Notes under the pieces: model-generated
Seen by the model: only the letters and a program-made list of their open reading frames with translations
Databases searched by the model: none
Told to the model about the DNA's origin: nothing
Translations under genes and position numbers: made by a program
In this document: one piece after another, positions 54,628-63,188 of the stretch
Position numbering within the stretch: position 1 is the first letter of the stretch
Layout: each line of letters opens with the position of its first letter
Assembly (NCBI RefSeq): GCF_018069625.1
Contig: NZ_CP072941.1
Coordinates: 6,944,001 to 7,008,000 of the forward strand
Source: Streptomyces yatensis
GTDB lineage: Bacteria > Actinomycetota > Actinomycetes > Streptomycetales > Streptomycetaceae
Reading direction: 5' to 3'
Length of the DNA stretch: 64,000 bases

Positions 54628-55326
54628 ATGGCCGCGACCGATGAGGCGGCGGACGGGCTGCGCGCCATGATCGCCAAGGGTGAGCTGGCGCCCGGCCGGC
54701 AGCTCCCCGCCGAGCCCGAGCTCTGCGCGCGGCTCGGCGTCTCGCGCGGCTCGCTGCGCGAGGCCGTGCGCTCGCTCGCCGCCCTCGGGATGCTGGAGTC
54801 CCGCCACGGCGCCGGCACCTTCGTATCGGCGCTGCGCCCCGGGCAGATGCTGGCCGGATTCGCCGCCACCGTGGACGTCCTGCCGCTCGATGGACTGCTG
54901 GAGCTGTTCGACGTACGCCGCCCCCTGGAGGCCCAGGCCGCCGCGCTGGCCGCCGCCCGCGCCGACGAGCAGGTGCTCGCCCGGCTGCGCGAGGTGCAGA
55001 AGCGGCTGGCCACCTCCGAGGACGAGGCGGAACGGCATGCGCTGGACCGGGAGTTCCACTCCACCCTCTGCCAGGCCGGCGGCAATGAGGCGCTGGCCGC
55101 CCTCGCCGATGTGCTGCGCGCCCGGGGCAGTCACTACAGCATCTACGGCGCCCCCGAGGCCGAGACCATCCGGCTGGCCAGCGACCTCGGCCATGAGGCG
55201 CTGATCAACGCCGTGGCCGCCCGCGATCCGGCGGCCGCCGCCGCGGCCGCCAGCTCGCATCTGTCCCAGACCGAGGTCTGGCTGCGGCGGTACGGCCCGG
55301 CCCCGGACGGCGGCCCGGCCCACTGA
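54628..55326 (+). CDS. GntR-family regulator with FCD domain
   Basis: A 232-residue FadR-subfamily regulator. The winged HTH at about 8-68 reads LRAMIAKGELAPGRQLPAEPEL and GVSRGSLREAVRSLAALGMLESRHGAGTFV. The FCD domain (about 90-215) has the metal/ligand His in DREFHSTLCQAGGN and in DLGHEALI, and SSHLSQTE near the end. It is divergent from the aminotransferase and may also affect the ABC genes beyond. Followed by repeat copy C. Confidence 0.92.
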   Translation: MAATDEAADGLRAMIAKGELAPGRQLPAEPELCARLGVSRGSLREAVRSLAALGMLESRHGAGTFVSALRPGQMLAGFAATVDVLPLDGLLELFDVRRPLEAQAAALAAARADEQVLARLREVQKRLATSEDEAERHALDREFHSTLCQAGGNEALAALADVLRARGSHYSIYGAPEAETIRLASDLGHEALINAVAARDPAAAAAAASSHLSQTEVWLRRYGPAPDGGPAH

Positions 55327-55334
55327 CCGGCGTC

Positions 55335-55509
55335 TGAGCGGCCTCGATGAAGTCCGGTGCGGTTCGGGTGCGCCCCGAAGGGGCGCGGGGCTGTGCCGAT
55401 GTGCGGCTCCGCCGCGGCCGTGTCGATATGCGGCTCCGCCGCGTGGGCCACCAGCCACGACGGCGCCGCGGCCGGACGACGGCACATCACGGCACATCCC
55501 GCGGAGCGC
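55335..55509 (+). repeat. Structured intergenic repeat, copy C
   Basis: The 175-base element starts TGAGCGGCCTCGATGAAGTC 8 bases after the GntR stop and ends CCCGCGGAGCGC exactly at the stop codon of the convergent permease gene, the same placement as copy A. It has two TGCGGCTCCGCCGCG units but a divergent right quarter (GGCACATCACGGCACATCCC). Confidence 0.8.
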
Positions 55510-56445
55510 CTAGTCGTCGATACCGGTGCGCTCGACGCCCGCGACGATATGCCGCTGCAGGACGAGGAAGACCACCAGCAGCGGCACGATCGACACCGCC
55601 GCCGCCACGAACAGCTCATGGATGTTGACGGTCTGGGCGGTGGTGAACGTCGACAGCGCCACCTGCACCGTCCACGCGTCCCGGTCCTGGCCGATGACCA
55701 GCGGCCACAGGAAGGAGTTCCAGGCGCCGATGAAGACGATCGTGCCGACCGCCGCGAAGACCGGCCGGGAGTTCGGCACCACGACCTGCCAGTACGTGCG
55801 CCAGTAGCCGAGCCCGTCCACCCGGGCCGCGTCCTCCAACTCCCGCGGAAAGCCCAGGAAGTACTGGCGGAAGATGAACGCCGCGACCGCGCTGAACAGC
55901 GTCGGCACCACCAGACCGCGCAGGGTGGACACCCAGCCGAGCGAGCTGACCAGCACGAAGCTGGGCACGAAGGTGACCGCCGCCGGGACCATCAAGGTGC
56001 CCAGGATCCAGTAGAAGACCACATTGGCGTAGGCGTACGGGATGCGGGCCAGGCCGTATCCGGCGAGCGAGGCCAGCAGCAGGGTGCCCACGGTGGTGAG
56101 GACCGCGATCAGCGAGGAGTTGAGCAGCGCGTGCGCCATCGGCACATTGGGGTCGTCGAACACCTCGCGGACGTTGGACCAGTGCAGCTCGCTCGGGAAG
56201 AACCGCCACTCCGGCGAGGTGATGTCCGCCTCGCTCGACAGACCGTTGCGCACCAGGAGATAGAAGGGGATCAGGAAGAGCAGCGCGAGCGCGAGCAGCA
56301 GCACCAGCCGCACGGCGCGCCCCACGCCGACGAGGGCGTCCCGGACATCGCGCGTGTTCGGGGGGATGCCCGGGCGAGGCCTCGGGGGATCGTTTGGGCG
56401 CGTGCCCGGGCGAGTGCTCGGGGAAGCGCTACGGGGAGTGCGCAT
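55510..56445 (-). CDS. Carbohydrate ABC transporter permease (MalG type)
   Basis: A 311-residue CUT1-family permease with six membrane helices. The N-terminus is a Pro/Arg-rich tail (1-32). The EAA loop, which docks to the ATPase, reads LEDAARVDGLGYWRTYWQVV. Start ATG 56445 overlaps the stop of the other permease. No ATPase gene is in the operon, so a shared MsiK-like ATPase elsewhere would be used, as usual in Streptomyces. Confidence 0.9.
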   Translation of the reverse strand: MRTPRSASPSTRPGTRPNDPPRPRPGIPPNTRDVRDALVGVGRAVRLVLLLALALLFLIPFYLLVRNGLSSEADITSPEWRFFPSELHWSNVREVFDDPNVPMAHALLNSSLIAVLTTVGTLLLASLAGYGLARIPYAYANVVFYWILGTLMVPAAVTFVPSFVLVSSLGWVSTLRGLVVPTLFSAVAAFIFRQYFLGFPRELEDAARVDGLGYWRTYWQVVVPNSRPVFAAVGTIVFIGAWNSFLWPLVIGQDRDAWTVQVALSTFTTAQTVNIHELFVAAAVSIVPLLVVFLVLQRHIVAGVERTGIDD

Positions 56446-57386
56446 CAGTCCTCCTTCCGGCCCAGGCCGAACCACCGCGCCTGCACCACCGTCACCACGG
56501 CGATGATCAGCGCCAGGATCACCGCGCCCGCACTGCCCAGGCCCAGGTTCTGCCCCTGGCCCAGCGCCGTGTAGTAGAGGTAGACCAGCGGCGGACGGGC
56601 GTACGGCGGGTAGCCACGCGAGTCCGACAGCAGGTTGTAGAACTCGTCGAACGCCTGGAAGGCGTTGATCACCAGCAGCAGCACCACCGCGACCGAGGTC
56701 GCCCGCAGCTGCGGAAAGGTGATGTGCCGGAACACCTGCCACCCCGGCCGCGCCCCGTCCACGGCCGCCGCCTCGTAGAGCCGGGGCGAGATGCGCTGCA
56801 GCCCGGCCAGGAACAGCACCATGTAGAACCCCGCCTGCAGCCACAGCCGTACGGTCACGATGACCAGCCAGTACCAGGGCGGGTCCGTGGTCGACAGCCA
56901 GGCGATCTGATCGGCGCCGAACCAGTCCAGCACGGTGTTGGCCAGCCCGAAGCGCACCCCGTTGAAGATCGACATCTTCCAGATCAGCGCCGCCACCACA
57001 TACGAGCACGCCACCGGCAGGAAGAACACCGAACGGAAGAACGCCTGTGCCCAGCGCAGCCGGTTGACCATCAGCGCGAGCGCGAGCGAGAGCACATAGG
57101 TCGCCGGGACGATGAACGCCGTGAAGACCAGGAACGTCACCAGGCTGCCGGTGAACGCGTCGTCGCCCAGCATCGCCGTGTAGTTGTCGAACCCGACGAA
57201 CTCCGTGGGCGAGACGGTGTTGTGCGCGTCGAAGAAGCTGAGATACACGCTCCAGGCCAGCGGGACATAGGTGAAGAGGGTCAGCCCCAGGACGAAGGGG
57301 CCGACGAATATCCAGAACCACAGATGGCGGTTCTGCGGCCCCAGCAGCTTGCGTGTCAGTGTGGTGGTGGTCAGCGGCCCCCGCAT
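56445..57386 (-). CDS. Carbohydrate ABC transporter permease (MalF type)
   Basis: A 313-residue CUT1 permease with six helices; FLVFTAFIVPATYVLSLALA is one, and the EAA loop is LYEAAAVDGARPGWQVFRHI. ATG 57386 overlaps the stop of the binding-protein gene. Forms the channel together with the 55510 product. Confidence 0.9.
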   Translation of the reverse strand: MRGPLTTTTLTRKLLGPQNRHLWFWIFVGPFVLGLTLFTYVPLAWSVYLSFFDAHNTVSPTEFVGFDNYTAMLGDDAFTGSLVTFLVFTAFIVPATYVLSLALALMVNRLRWAQAFFRSVFFLPVACSYVVAALIWKMSIFNGVRFGLANTVLDWFGADQIAWLSTTDPPWYWLVIVTVRLWLQAGFYMVLFLAGLQRISPRLYEAAAVDGARPGWQVFRHITFPQLRATSVAVVLLLVINAFQAFDEFYNLLSDSRGYPPYARPPLVYLYYTALGQGQNLGLGSAGAVILALIIAVVTVVQARWFGLGRKED

Positions 57387-58651
57387 CAGTTCTTCTTCCG
57401 CACGCGCCGCAGCTCGGCCTCGGTCTTGCGGACCACCGACCGCAGCTCGCCGTCCGGGTCGGCGCCGCCCTTGATGATCCGGCTGAGCGCGTCCTGGTAG
57501 GCCGTCCTGCTCGCCGAGGTCCACAGCAGCGGCTCGGCATGGCCGTGGTCGGTGGCGTAGCGCACCGCCTCACCGGCCGCGCCCTGCCGCAGCTTGGCCG
57601 CCTTCGTGGCCAGCGAGATCCGGGCGGGGATGTGGAAGCCGTAGCGGAGCGCGAAGTCCTCCTGGTAGTCGGTCCGCTCCACCCACAGCCACTTCACATA
57701 CGCCTTCGCCACCGCCTTGTGCCGGGACCGGGCGCTGACCGCCGCCCCGTACGCCCCGACCGGCACCGCGGGTGCGCCGTGCGCCCCGTCCTGCGGGAAC
57801 GGCAGCACCCCGAAGTCGTCCCCCAGCGCCTTCTTCACCTGCGGCAGCGCCCACAGCCCGGACCACTGCATGGCGGTGAGCCCCTGGGTGAACGCGGCCG
57901 GATCCGACCAGTCGGAGGGCGCCCCGAGCAGCAGCGACTTCTCGGCGTAGAGCTGACGCAGCTTGCCGAGCGTCCGGGCGGCGGCCGGGTCGTCGAAGCC
58001 GACCTTGCCGTCCTCGGTGACCAGCGTGAGCCCGGCGGCGTTGAGCGGGGTGCCGCCGAGGACGCCGGGACCGCCGTCATTGCCCAGGAAGAGGCCCTTG
58101 ACGTCCCTGGTGGTGAGCTTCTTCGCCGCGTCGATCAGCGCATCGAGGGAGCGCGGCGGCTCCACCCCGGCGTCCTCCAGCATGCTCTTGCGGTAGTAGA
58201 ACAACTGGGTGTCGATGACCTGCGGAATGGCCCAGATCTTGCCCTGATACGTCTTCGGGGCGAGCACGGCCGGGTTGAAGTCGTCCTTGGCCTCGCTGAG
58301 GAGATCGGTGAGGTCGACCACCTGACCGCCCTGGATCTGGTCCAGCGTCGGGCCGTTGACCTCGAAGACATCCGGGCCGGACTTCGTGAGCAGCGCGGCG
58401 GCGGTCTGCTGGTCGTAGGCGCCCGGCCGCCACTGCACCTGGACGTTGGCCCGGTCGAACGCGTCGGCGTAGCGCCTGACGGCCTGTTCGGTGCCGGGCT
58501 CGCCGTACTGGTGGTACCACTGCTCGATGACGGGCTGGCCGGCGTGGTCATCGCCGTCCCGCCCGGTGTTCGACCCACAGGCGGAGGCCAGCGCCCCCGT
58601 CAGGGCCAGCCCTCCGCCCGCACCCAGCAGCCTTCGGCGGCTCATGGACAT
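57386..58651 (-). CDS. Sugar-binding lipoprotein of the ABC importer (Tat-type signal)
   Basis: A 421-residue extracellular solute-binding protein, family 1. The signal has a twin-arginine motif (SRRRLLGAGGGLALTGAL) and lipobox ASAC, suggesting Tat export before lipidation. VIEQWYHQYGEPGTEQAVRRY and FEVNGPTLDQI follow as family patterns. GAGGGGG precedes ATG 58651. First gene of the three-gene importer; substrate unknown, with GntR and aminotransferase genes nearby giving no clear hint. Confidence 0.9.
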   Translation of the reverse strand: MSMSRRRLLGAGGGLALTGALASACGSNTGRDGDDHAGQPVIEQWYHQYGEPGTEQAVRRYADAFDRANVQVQWRPGAYDQQTAAALLTKSGPDVFEVNGPTLDQIQGGQVVDLTDLLSEAKDDFNPAVLAPKTYQGKIWAIPQVIDTQLFYYRKSMLEDAGVEPPRSLDALIDAAKKLTTRDVKGLFLGNDGGPGVLGGTPLNAAGLTLVTEDGKVGFDDPAAARTLGKLRQLYAEKSLLLGAPSDWSDPAAFTQGLTAMQWSGLWALPQVKKALGDDFGVLPFPQDGAHGAPAVPVGAYGAAVSARSRHKAVAKAYVKWLWVERTDYQEDFALRYGFHIPARISLATKAAKLRQGAAGEAVRYATDHGHAEPLLWTSASRTAYQDALSRIIKGGADPDGELRSVVRKTEAELRRVRKKN

Positions 58652-58752
58652 CGGCGTGCGCCCCCTCGTCTCCCGGTCTCCGTTCCCGGTCTCCGTACGA
58701 CCCAACGATCAACGATGGAGGCGGATTACGACAGAGGTATTGCGAAGGGATG

Positions 58753-60033
58753 TCACTTTTCGGTACCGGAATGTGACGCTGAGTCGACGTGGGGGCTGGT
58801 GTTGGCGCTGGCGTCGGCATCGGCGCTGGTGTCGGCGTTGCCGTCGGCGTCGAGCTCGTCGAAGACGCGCTGGGCGGTGGCGAAGGCCGAGTTGGCCGCC
58901 GGGACACCGCAGTAGATCGCCGACTGCAGCAGCACCTCGCCGATCTCCTCCCGGGTCAGCCCGTTGGTGAGCGCGGCCCGGATGTGCATGGCCAGCTCGG
59001 CCTCATGGCCGTGGGCGATCAGCGCGGTGAGGGTGATACAGCTCCGGGTCCGCCGGTCCAGACCGTCGCCGGTCCAGATCTCGCCCCATGCGTAGCGGGT
59101 GATGAAGTCCTGGAAGCGGGCGGTGAACGGGGTCGTCCGGGCCACCGCGCGATCCACATGCGCGTCCCCGAGGACGGCCCGCCGCGCCGCCATTCCGGCG
59201 GCGTGGCGGGAGGCGTCGTCACCGGGTTGCGGTGGCGCCGTGCTGGTGAGGTGGGCGAGCAGGGCGGCCGTGACCGCCTCCGGGCGCTCGACTCCCGCCA
59301 GATGGGCCGCCCCGGCGATCTCCAGCAGACTCGCGCCGGGCACCGCGTCCGCGATCCGGCGGGCGTGCGCGGGCGGGGTCGCGGGGTCGTCGCGACCGGC
59401 CACGACGAGGGTGGGCGCCGTGATCCTCGCCAGGTCGGCCGTCATGTCGTACGTGGCGAGAACGTCGCAGCAGGCGGCGTAGCCCGCGCGGTCCGTGGCG
59501 CGCAGATCCTCGATCAGCGCGGCGCCGGCGGGTGTGTGGGCGAAGTGGTGCGAGAACCATGTGCCCGGACGGCTCGCCACCATCGCCTCCGTCCCCTCGG
59601 CCCGCACCAGCGCGGCCCGCTCACGCCAGACGGCGGGGTCCCCGAAGCGGGCCGAGGAGCAGACGACGGCGAGGCAGCTCACCCGGTCGGGGTGGTGGGC
59701 GGCGAGGTACAGCCCGACCGCGCCGCCGATCGAGATGCCCGCGTACGCGAACCGTTCCCACCCCTGATCGTCGGCGAGACGGAGGACGAGGTCGGCGAGC
59801 CGGCCGATGGTGGCCGAACCGCCGGCCGAGCCGTCGGAGGGCAGCAGCGCGGCGGGGGAGCGGCCGTGGCCGGGCAGATCCCAGCGCAGGACGCGGTGTT
59901 CACGGGCGAGCGCGGGGAGCTGGGGCTCCCAGACGGCCAGGGAGGTGCCGATGGAGGGGCCGAGGATGAGGGGTGGGGCGGGGGTGGGGTGGGTGGGGCC
60001 GGTGAGGTGGTGGTGCGGACGGTTGTCGGTCAC
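58753..60033 (-). CDS. pcaL: PcaL: 3-oxoadipate enol-lactonase fused to 4-carboxymuconolactone decarboxylase
   Basis: A 426-residue fusion of two consecutive beta-ketoadipate enzymes. Residues 1-260 are the alpha/beta hydrolase PcaD part with Ser in AYAGISIGGAVGL and GRDDPATPP before the acidic residue. About 275-400 are the AhpD-like PcaC decarboxylase: RRAVLGDAHVDRAV, RSCITLTALIAHGHEAELAMH and YCGVPAAN. Fused PcaL is typical of actinomycetes. The C-terminus ends in an Asp/Ala/Asn-rich tail with repeated DADASAN-like units. GTG 60033 is 7 bases after GGAG. Order of action is after PcaB. Confidence 0.93.
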   Translation of the reverse strand: MTDNRPHHHLTGPTHPTPAPPLILGPSIGTSLAVWEPQLPALAREHRVLRWDLPGHGRSPAALLPSDGSAGGSATIGRLADLVLRLADDQGWERFAYAGISIGGAVGLYLAAHHPDRVSCLAVVCSSARFGDPAVWRERAALVRAEGTEAMVASRPGTWFSHHFAHTPAGAALIEDLRATDRAGYAACCDVLATYDMTADLARITAPTLVVAGRDDPATPPAHARRIADAVPGASLLEIAGAAHLAGVERPEAVTAALLAHLTSTAPPQPGDDASRHAAGMAARRAVLGDAHVDRAVARTTPFTARFQDFITRYAWGEIWTGDGLDRRTRSCITLTALIAHGHEAELAMHIRAALTNGLTREEIGEVLLQSAIYCGVPAANSAFATAQRVFDELDADGNADTSADADASANTSPHVDSASHSGTEK

Positions 60034-60084
60034 GGGGTGCTCCGGGTGGTGGGTGTGCGGGTGCGCTTGCGGCGGGTTGTTCTC

Positions 60085-60297
60085 CCCCACCCCGCCCCTT
60101 CCCGAAACTGTGGGCTGCGCCCCTGGACCTGGGGCCCGGGGGCATATCCAGCCCCTCCGGCGATTGAGGAGCGGGGTCTGGGGCGGAGCCCCAGCGGGGG
60201 CCCGGGGGCGGAGTCCCCGGAGTGGGGGGCTGGGGGCGGAGTCCCCGGAGTGGGGGGCTGGGGGCGGAGTCCCCAGTTTCGGGAAGGGGCGGGGAGG
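60085..60297. repeat. GC-rich inverted-repeat element between pcaL and pcaB
   Basis: The 285-base gap is filled by an element bounded by CCCCGCCCCTTCCCGAAACT (60090-60109) and its complement near 60274-60295. Inside are three copies of GGGGGCGGAGTCCCC and GGGGTCTGGGGCGGAGCCCC-type units. Its outer motif is the same as in the 28560-29180 array. It divides the pca operon. Confidence 0.8.
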
Positions 60298-60318
60298 GGA
60301 GCTTGCCGCCCGGAACCG

Positions 60319-61638
60319 TTACGCATCGCGCCCCAGCGCACGGTCGACCAGGGCCGGGGCCGCACCCACATACGCGCCCGCATCCATCAGCTCACGCAGC
60401 CGCTCCGCCGGCAACGCACCCGCGAGCGCCTCCGCCAGCCCCACACCCCCCTCCGCGACCCGCCGCGACGCCTCGCTCAGCAGTTCCTTCGCCCGGGCGC
60501 GGCCGACGACCTCCCCCAACTCGGCCGCGATCCGCTCGCTCACGATCAGACCATCCGTCAGCCGCAGATGCTCGGCCATCCGCTCGGGAAACACCTTCAG
60601 ACCGGACGTCAGCTCCACCGCGTCCCGGGCGGAGCCCCCCGCGAGCCGCAACAGCTCCCGTAGCGGCTGCCACTCGGCGTGCCAGGCCCCGCCCGGCCGT
60701 TCGTCCTCCGCGGCGAGCGCGCCCAGCAGGATCGCGGCGAGCCCCGGGGCCTGACGGGCCGCGGCGGCCATCAGCGTGGCGCGTACGGGGTTCGACTTGT
60801 GCGGCATCGCGGACGATCCGCCACCCGCGCCCTCGGCCACCTCGCCGATCTCCGTCCGCGACAGCACCAGCACATCCGCCGCCACCTTCCCCAGCGCCCC
60901 CACGGTGAAGGCGAGCGTCGAGCCCAGGTCGGCGACGGGGGTGCGCAGGGTGTGCCACGGCAGCTGGGGCTCGGCCAGCCCGGCCGCCTCGGCGAACCGC
61001 GCCAGCAGCCCGGCCCCCTCCCCGAAGGCGGCCAACGTGCCCGCCGCGCCACCCAGTTGGGCGGGTGGCCGCAGCGCCGCGAGCCGGTCGCGGGCGTCCA
61101 GGACGAGCGCTCGCCAGCCCGCCGCCTTCAGTCCGAAGGTGGTGGGCACGGCGTGCTGGGTCAGGGTGCGGCCGGGCATCGGGGTGTCGCGATGCGCGGC
61201 GGCGAGCCGGGCCAGTTCCGCCGCCGTACGGTCCAGATCGGCCACGATCAGCGGCAGCGCACGCGCGGCCACCAGCATCATGGCCGTGTCCACGATGTCC
61301 TGGCTGGTCGCGCCCCGGTGGACATACGGCGCGGCCTCGCCGTCCGTATGGGCCACCGCCGCCGTGAGATCGGCGACCAGCGGGATGACCGGGTTGCCCC
61401 CGGAGCGGGCGCGCAGCGCCAGATCGCGTACGTCGTACAGCTCGACGCGGGCCGCGCCCGCCACCGCCTCCGCCGCCCCGGCCGGTGCCACCACGCACGC
61501 CAGCGCGGCCTCCGCGTCCAGCATGGCCTGCACAAACGCGGTGTCGCCCGTGGCGGCCTCCACCGCCGACCCGGCCCGCACCGGGGACAGCAGCCCCACG
61601 TCATGGCCGTCCGAGGGGCGAGAACTACCGGAACTCAA
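60319..61638 (-). CDS. pcaB: 3-carboxy-cis,cis-muconate cycloisomerase
   Basis: A 439-residue fumarase/aspartase-superfamily enzyme converting carboxymuconate to 4-carboxymuconolactone. The signature GGGSSAMPHKSNPVRATL is near 258-275, HRGATSQDIVDTAMML provides another active-site segment, and MPGRTLTQHAVPTTFG is present. TTG 61638 is inferred as start, overlapping the pcaG stop by 14 bases; GTG 61599 is an alternative. Acts between PcaGH and PcaL. Confidence 0.93.
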   Translation of the reverse strand: MSSGSSRPSDGHDVGLLSPVRAGSAVEAATGDTAFVQAMLDAEAALACVVAPAGAAEAVAGAARVELYDVRDLALRARSGGNPVIPLVADLTAAVAHTDGEAAPYVHRGATSQDIVDTAMMLVAARALPLIVADLDRTAAELARLAAAHRDTPMPGRTLTQHAVPTTFGLKAAGWRALVLDARDRLAALRPPAQLGGAAGTLAAFGEGAGLLARFAEAAGLAEPQLPWHTLRTPVADLGSTLAFTVGALGKVAADVLVLSRTEIGEVAEGAGGGSSAMPHKSNPVRATLMAAAARQAPGLAAILLGALAAEDERPGGAWHAEWQPLRELLRLAGGSARDAVELTSGLKVFPERMAEHLRLTDGLIVSERIAAELGEVVGRARAKELLSEASRRVAEGGVGLAEALAGALPAERLRELMDAGAYVGAAPALVDRALGRDA

Positions 61639-62287
61639 GGAAGACCGTCTCCCCTTCGCCCTGCAGGCGGATGTCGAAGCGATACGTCCCCGGCGGGGAC
61701 CCCGCCGTCGCCACCAGCGTCTCGCGGCGCGCCGGATCCAGCGCGGCGAGCAGCGGGTCGGCGGCGTTGGCCTCGGCGTTCCCGGGGAAGTACACGCGGG
61801 TGAAGAGGTGGTGCAGCAGCCCCCGGGCGAAGACGCACACGCTGATGTACGGGGCGGCGGGCGCGGCCGGGCCGCCCGGCGGCAGCGTACGGGCCGTCCA
61901 GTGGCCGTCCGCGTCGGTGGCGATCCGGCCGAAACCGGTGAAGTCCACGCCGTTGCGACCGAGGAAGCCGCCGGTCACCGGGTCGCGCCGCATGGACCCG
62001 CCGGCGCCGGCGAGCGAGCCGTCCGGGCCCGCCTGCCACAGCTCGATCAGCGCGTCCGGGACGGGCGCTCCCTCGCCGTCGTAGACGTAGCCGTGGAGGG
62101 TGAGGGCGTCGGGGTGGCCCGCGGGGGCCATCTCGCCGCCGTCGGGGAAGGGCAGGGCATAGCCGTAGAAGGGGCCCACGGTGTGGGAGGGGGTGGGCGC
62201 GAGCCTTCGCTCCGGTGCATGCCCCTGCTCGGGTGCGAGCCCTTGCTCGGGTACGAGCTTCTCGCCGGGTACGAGCCTCTCGGCCAT
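61625..62287 (-). CDS. pcaG: Protocatechuate 3,4-dioxygenase alpha subunit
   Basis: A 220-residue non-catalytic alpha subunit of the ring-cleaving dioxygenase. TPSHTVGPFYGYALPF is the family start, and YISVCVFARGLLHHLFTRVYFPG marks the core. It lacks the full iron-ligand set, as expected. Residues 5-30 are an added run of three VPEQG/APEQG-like repeats. ATG 62287 overlaps the pcaH stop (ATGA) with GAGGAGG upstream. Forms the (alpha beta) complex with PcaH. Confidence 0.93.
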   Translation of the reverse strand: MAERLVPGEKLVPEQGLAPEQGHAPERRLAPTPSHTVGPFYGYALPFPDGGEMAPAGHPDALTLHGYVYDGEGAPVPDALIELWQAGPDGSLAGAGGSMRRDPVTGGFLGRNGVDFTGFGRIATDADGHWTARTLPPGGPAAPAAPYISVCVFARGLLHHLFTRVYFPGNAEANAADPLLAALDPARRETLVATAGSPPGTYRFDIRLQGEGETVFLEFR

Positions 62288-63054
62288 CAGCGGCCCTCCT
62301 CGATCCAGGTGGCGGACGGCCCGTCCAGCACGATGTCCCAGCGGTAGCCCAGCGACCACTCCGGCTGCGACAGCGCGTGGTCGTACGCCGCGACCAGCCG
62401 CTGCCGCGCCGACGGGTCCGTCACCGACTGCAGGATCGGGTCGTAGCCGAAGAGTGGATCGCCGGGGAAGTACATCTGGGTGACCAGGCGCTGGGTGAAC
62501 GCCGAGCCGAAGACGGAGAAGTGCAGATGCGCGGGGCGCCACGCGTTCTCGTGGTTGCGCCACGGATAGGCGCCCGGCTTGATGGTGGTGAAGCGGTACG
62601 AGCCGTCGTCGCCGGTCAACGTCCGCCCCACACCGGTGAAGTTGGGGTCGAGCGGCGCGGGGTGCTGATCGCGCAGATGGGCGTAGCGGCCCGACGCGTT
62701 GGCCTGCCACAGCTCGATGAGCTGGCCGCGGACGGGGCGGCCCCGGCTGTCCAGGAGCCGTCCGGAGACGGTGATGCGCTCGCCGAGCGGTTCGCCCTGG
62801 TGCTGTGCCGTGAGGTCGTTGTCGATCGCGGTGATGTCGGTGTGGCCGAAGACGGGGGTGTGCAGCTCCACGGTCTCCGGGTCGCCGTGGACCGCGACCA
62901 GCGGCTGTTGGGGGTGGCGCAGCACACTGCTGCGGTACGGGGGGAAGTCGCGCGGCGGATGGTCGGCGGCGGGAGCACCTTCGGCGCGCGCCGTGTCGTA
63001 CGACTCCCGTATGTGGGCGAGTTCGCGGTCGATGTCGGACTGGGTGAGAGCCAT
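62287..63054 (-). CDS. pcaH: Protocatechuate 3,4-dioxygenase beta subunit
   Basis: A 255-residue catalytic subunit that inserts O2 into protocatechuate. The Fe3+ ligands are visible: Tyr in ASGRYAHLRDQH, Tyr in KPGAYPWRNHENAW, and the two His in RPAHLHFSVFG. The N-terminal helix region (DIDRELAHIRESY) and FPPYRSSVLRHP are conserved. First of pcaH-pcaG-pcaB-pcaL here. No pcaR-type regulator is visible in the window. Confidence 0.95.
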   Translation of the reverse strand: MALTQSDIDRELAHIRESYDTARAEGAPAADHPPRDFPPYRSSVLRHPQQPLVAVHGDPETVELHTPVFGHTDITAIDNDLTAQHQGEPLGERITVSGRLLDSRGRPVRGQLIELWQANASGRYAHLRDQHPAPLDPNFTGVGRTLTGDDGSYRFTTIKPGAYPWRNHENAWRPAHLHFSVFGSAFTQRLVTQMYFPGDPLFGYDPILQSVTDPSARQRLVAAYDHALSQPEWSLGYRWDIVLDGPSATWIEEGR

Positions 63055-63100
63055 GTCTGCCGTCAGCCTTACCTTTCAGCCGTTCCAGCCATTGCCAGCC

Positions 63101-63185
63101 GTGCCGTGCCATCCGCTGTGCCGTGCCGTGCCGTGCGGTGCCGTGCGGTGCGGTGCGCTGGGCCGTGCCGTTCCGTGCCGTTTCG
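63101..63185. repeat. CCGTG/GCGTG-like pentanucleotide repeat
   Basis: The gap between the thiolase gene and pcaH is largely imperfect tandem GTGCC and GTGCG pentamers (about 15 units). Slippage-prone; it lies in the probable promoter region of pcaH. Confidence 0.75.
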
Positions 63186-63188
63186 GGA

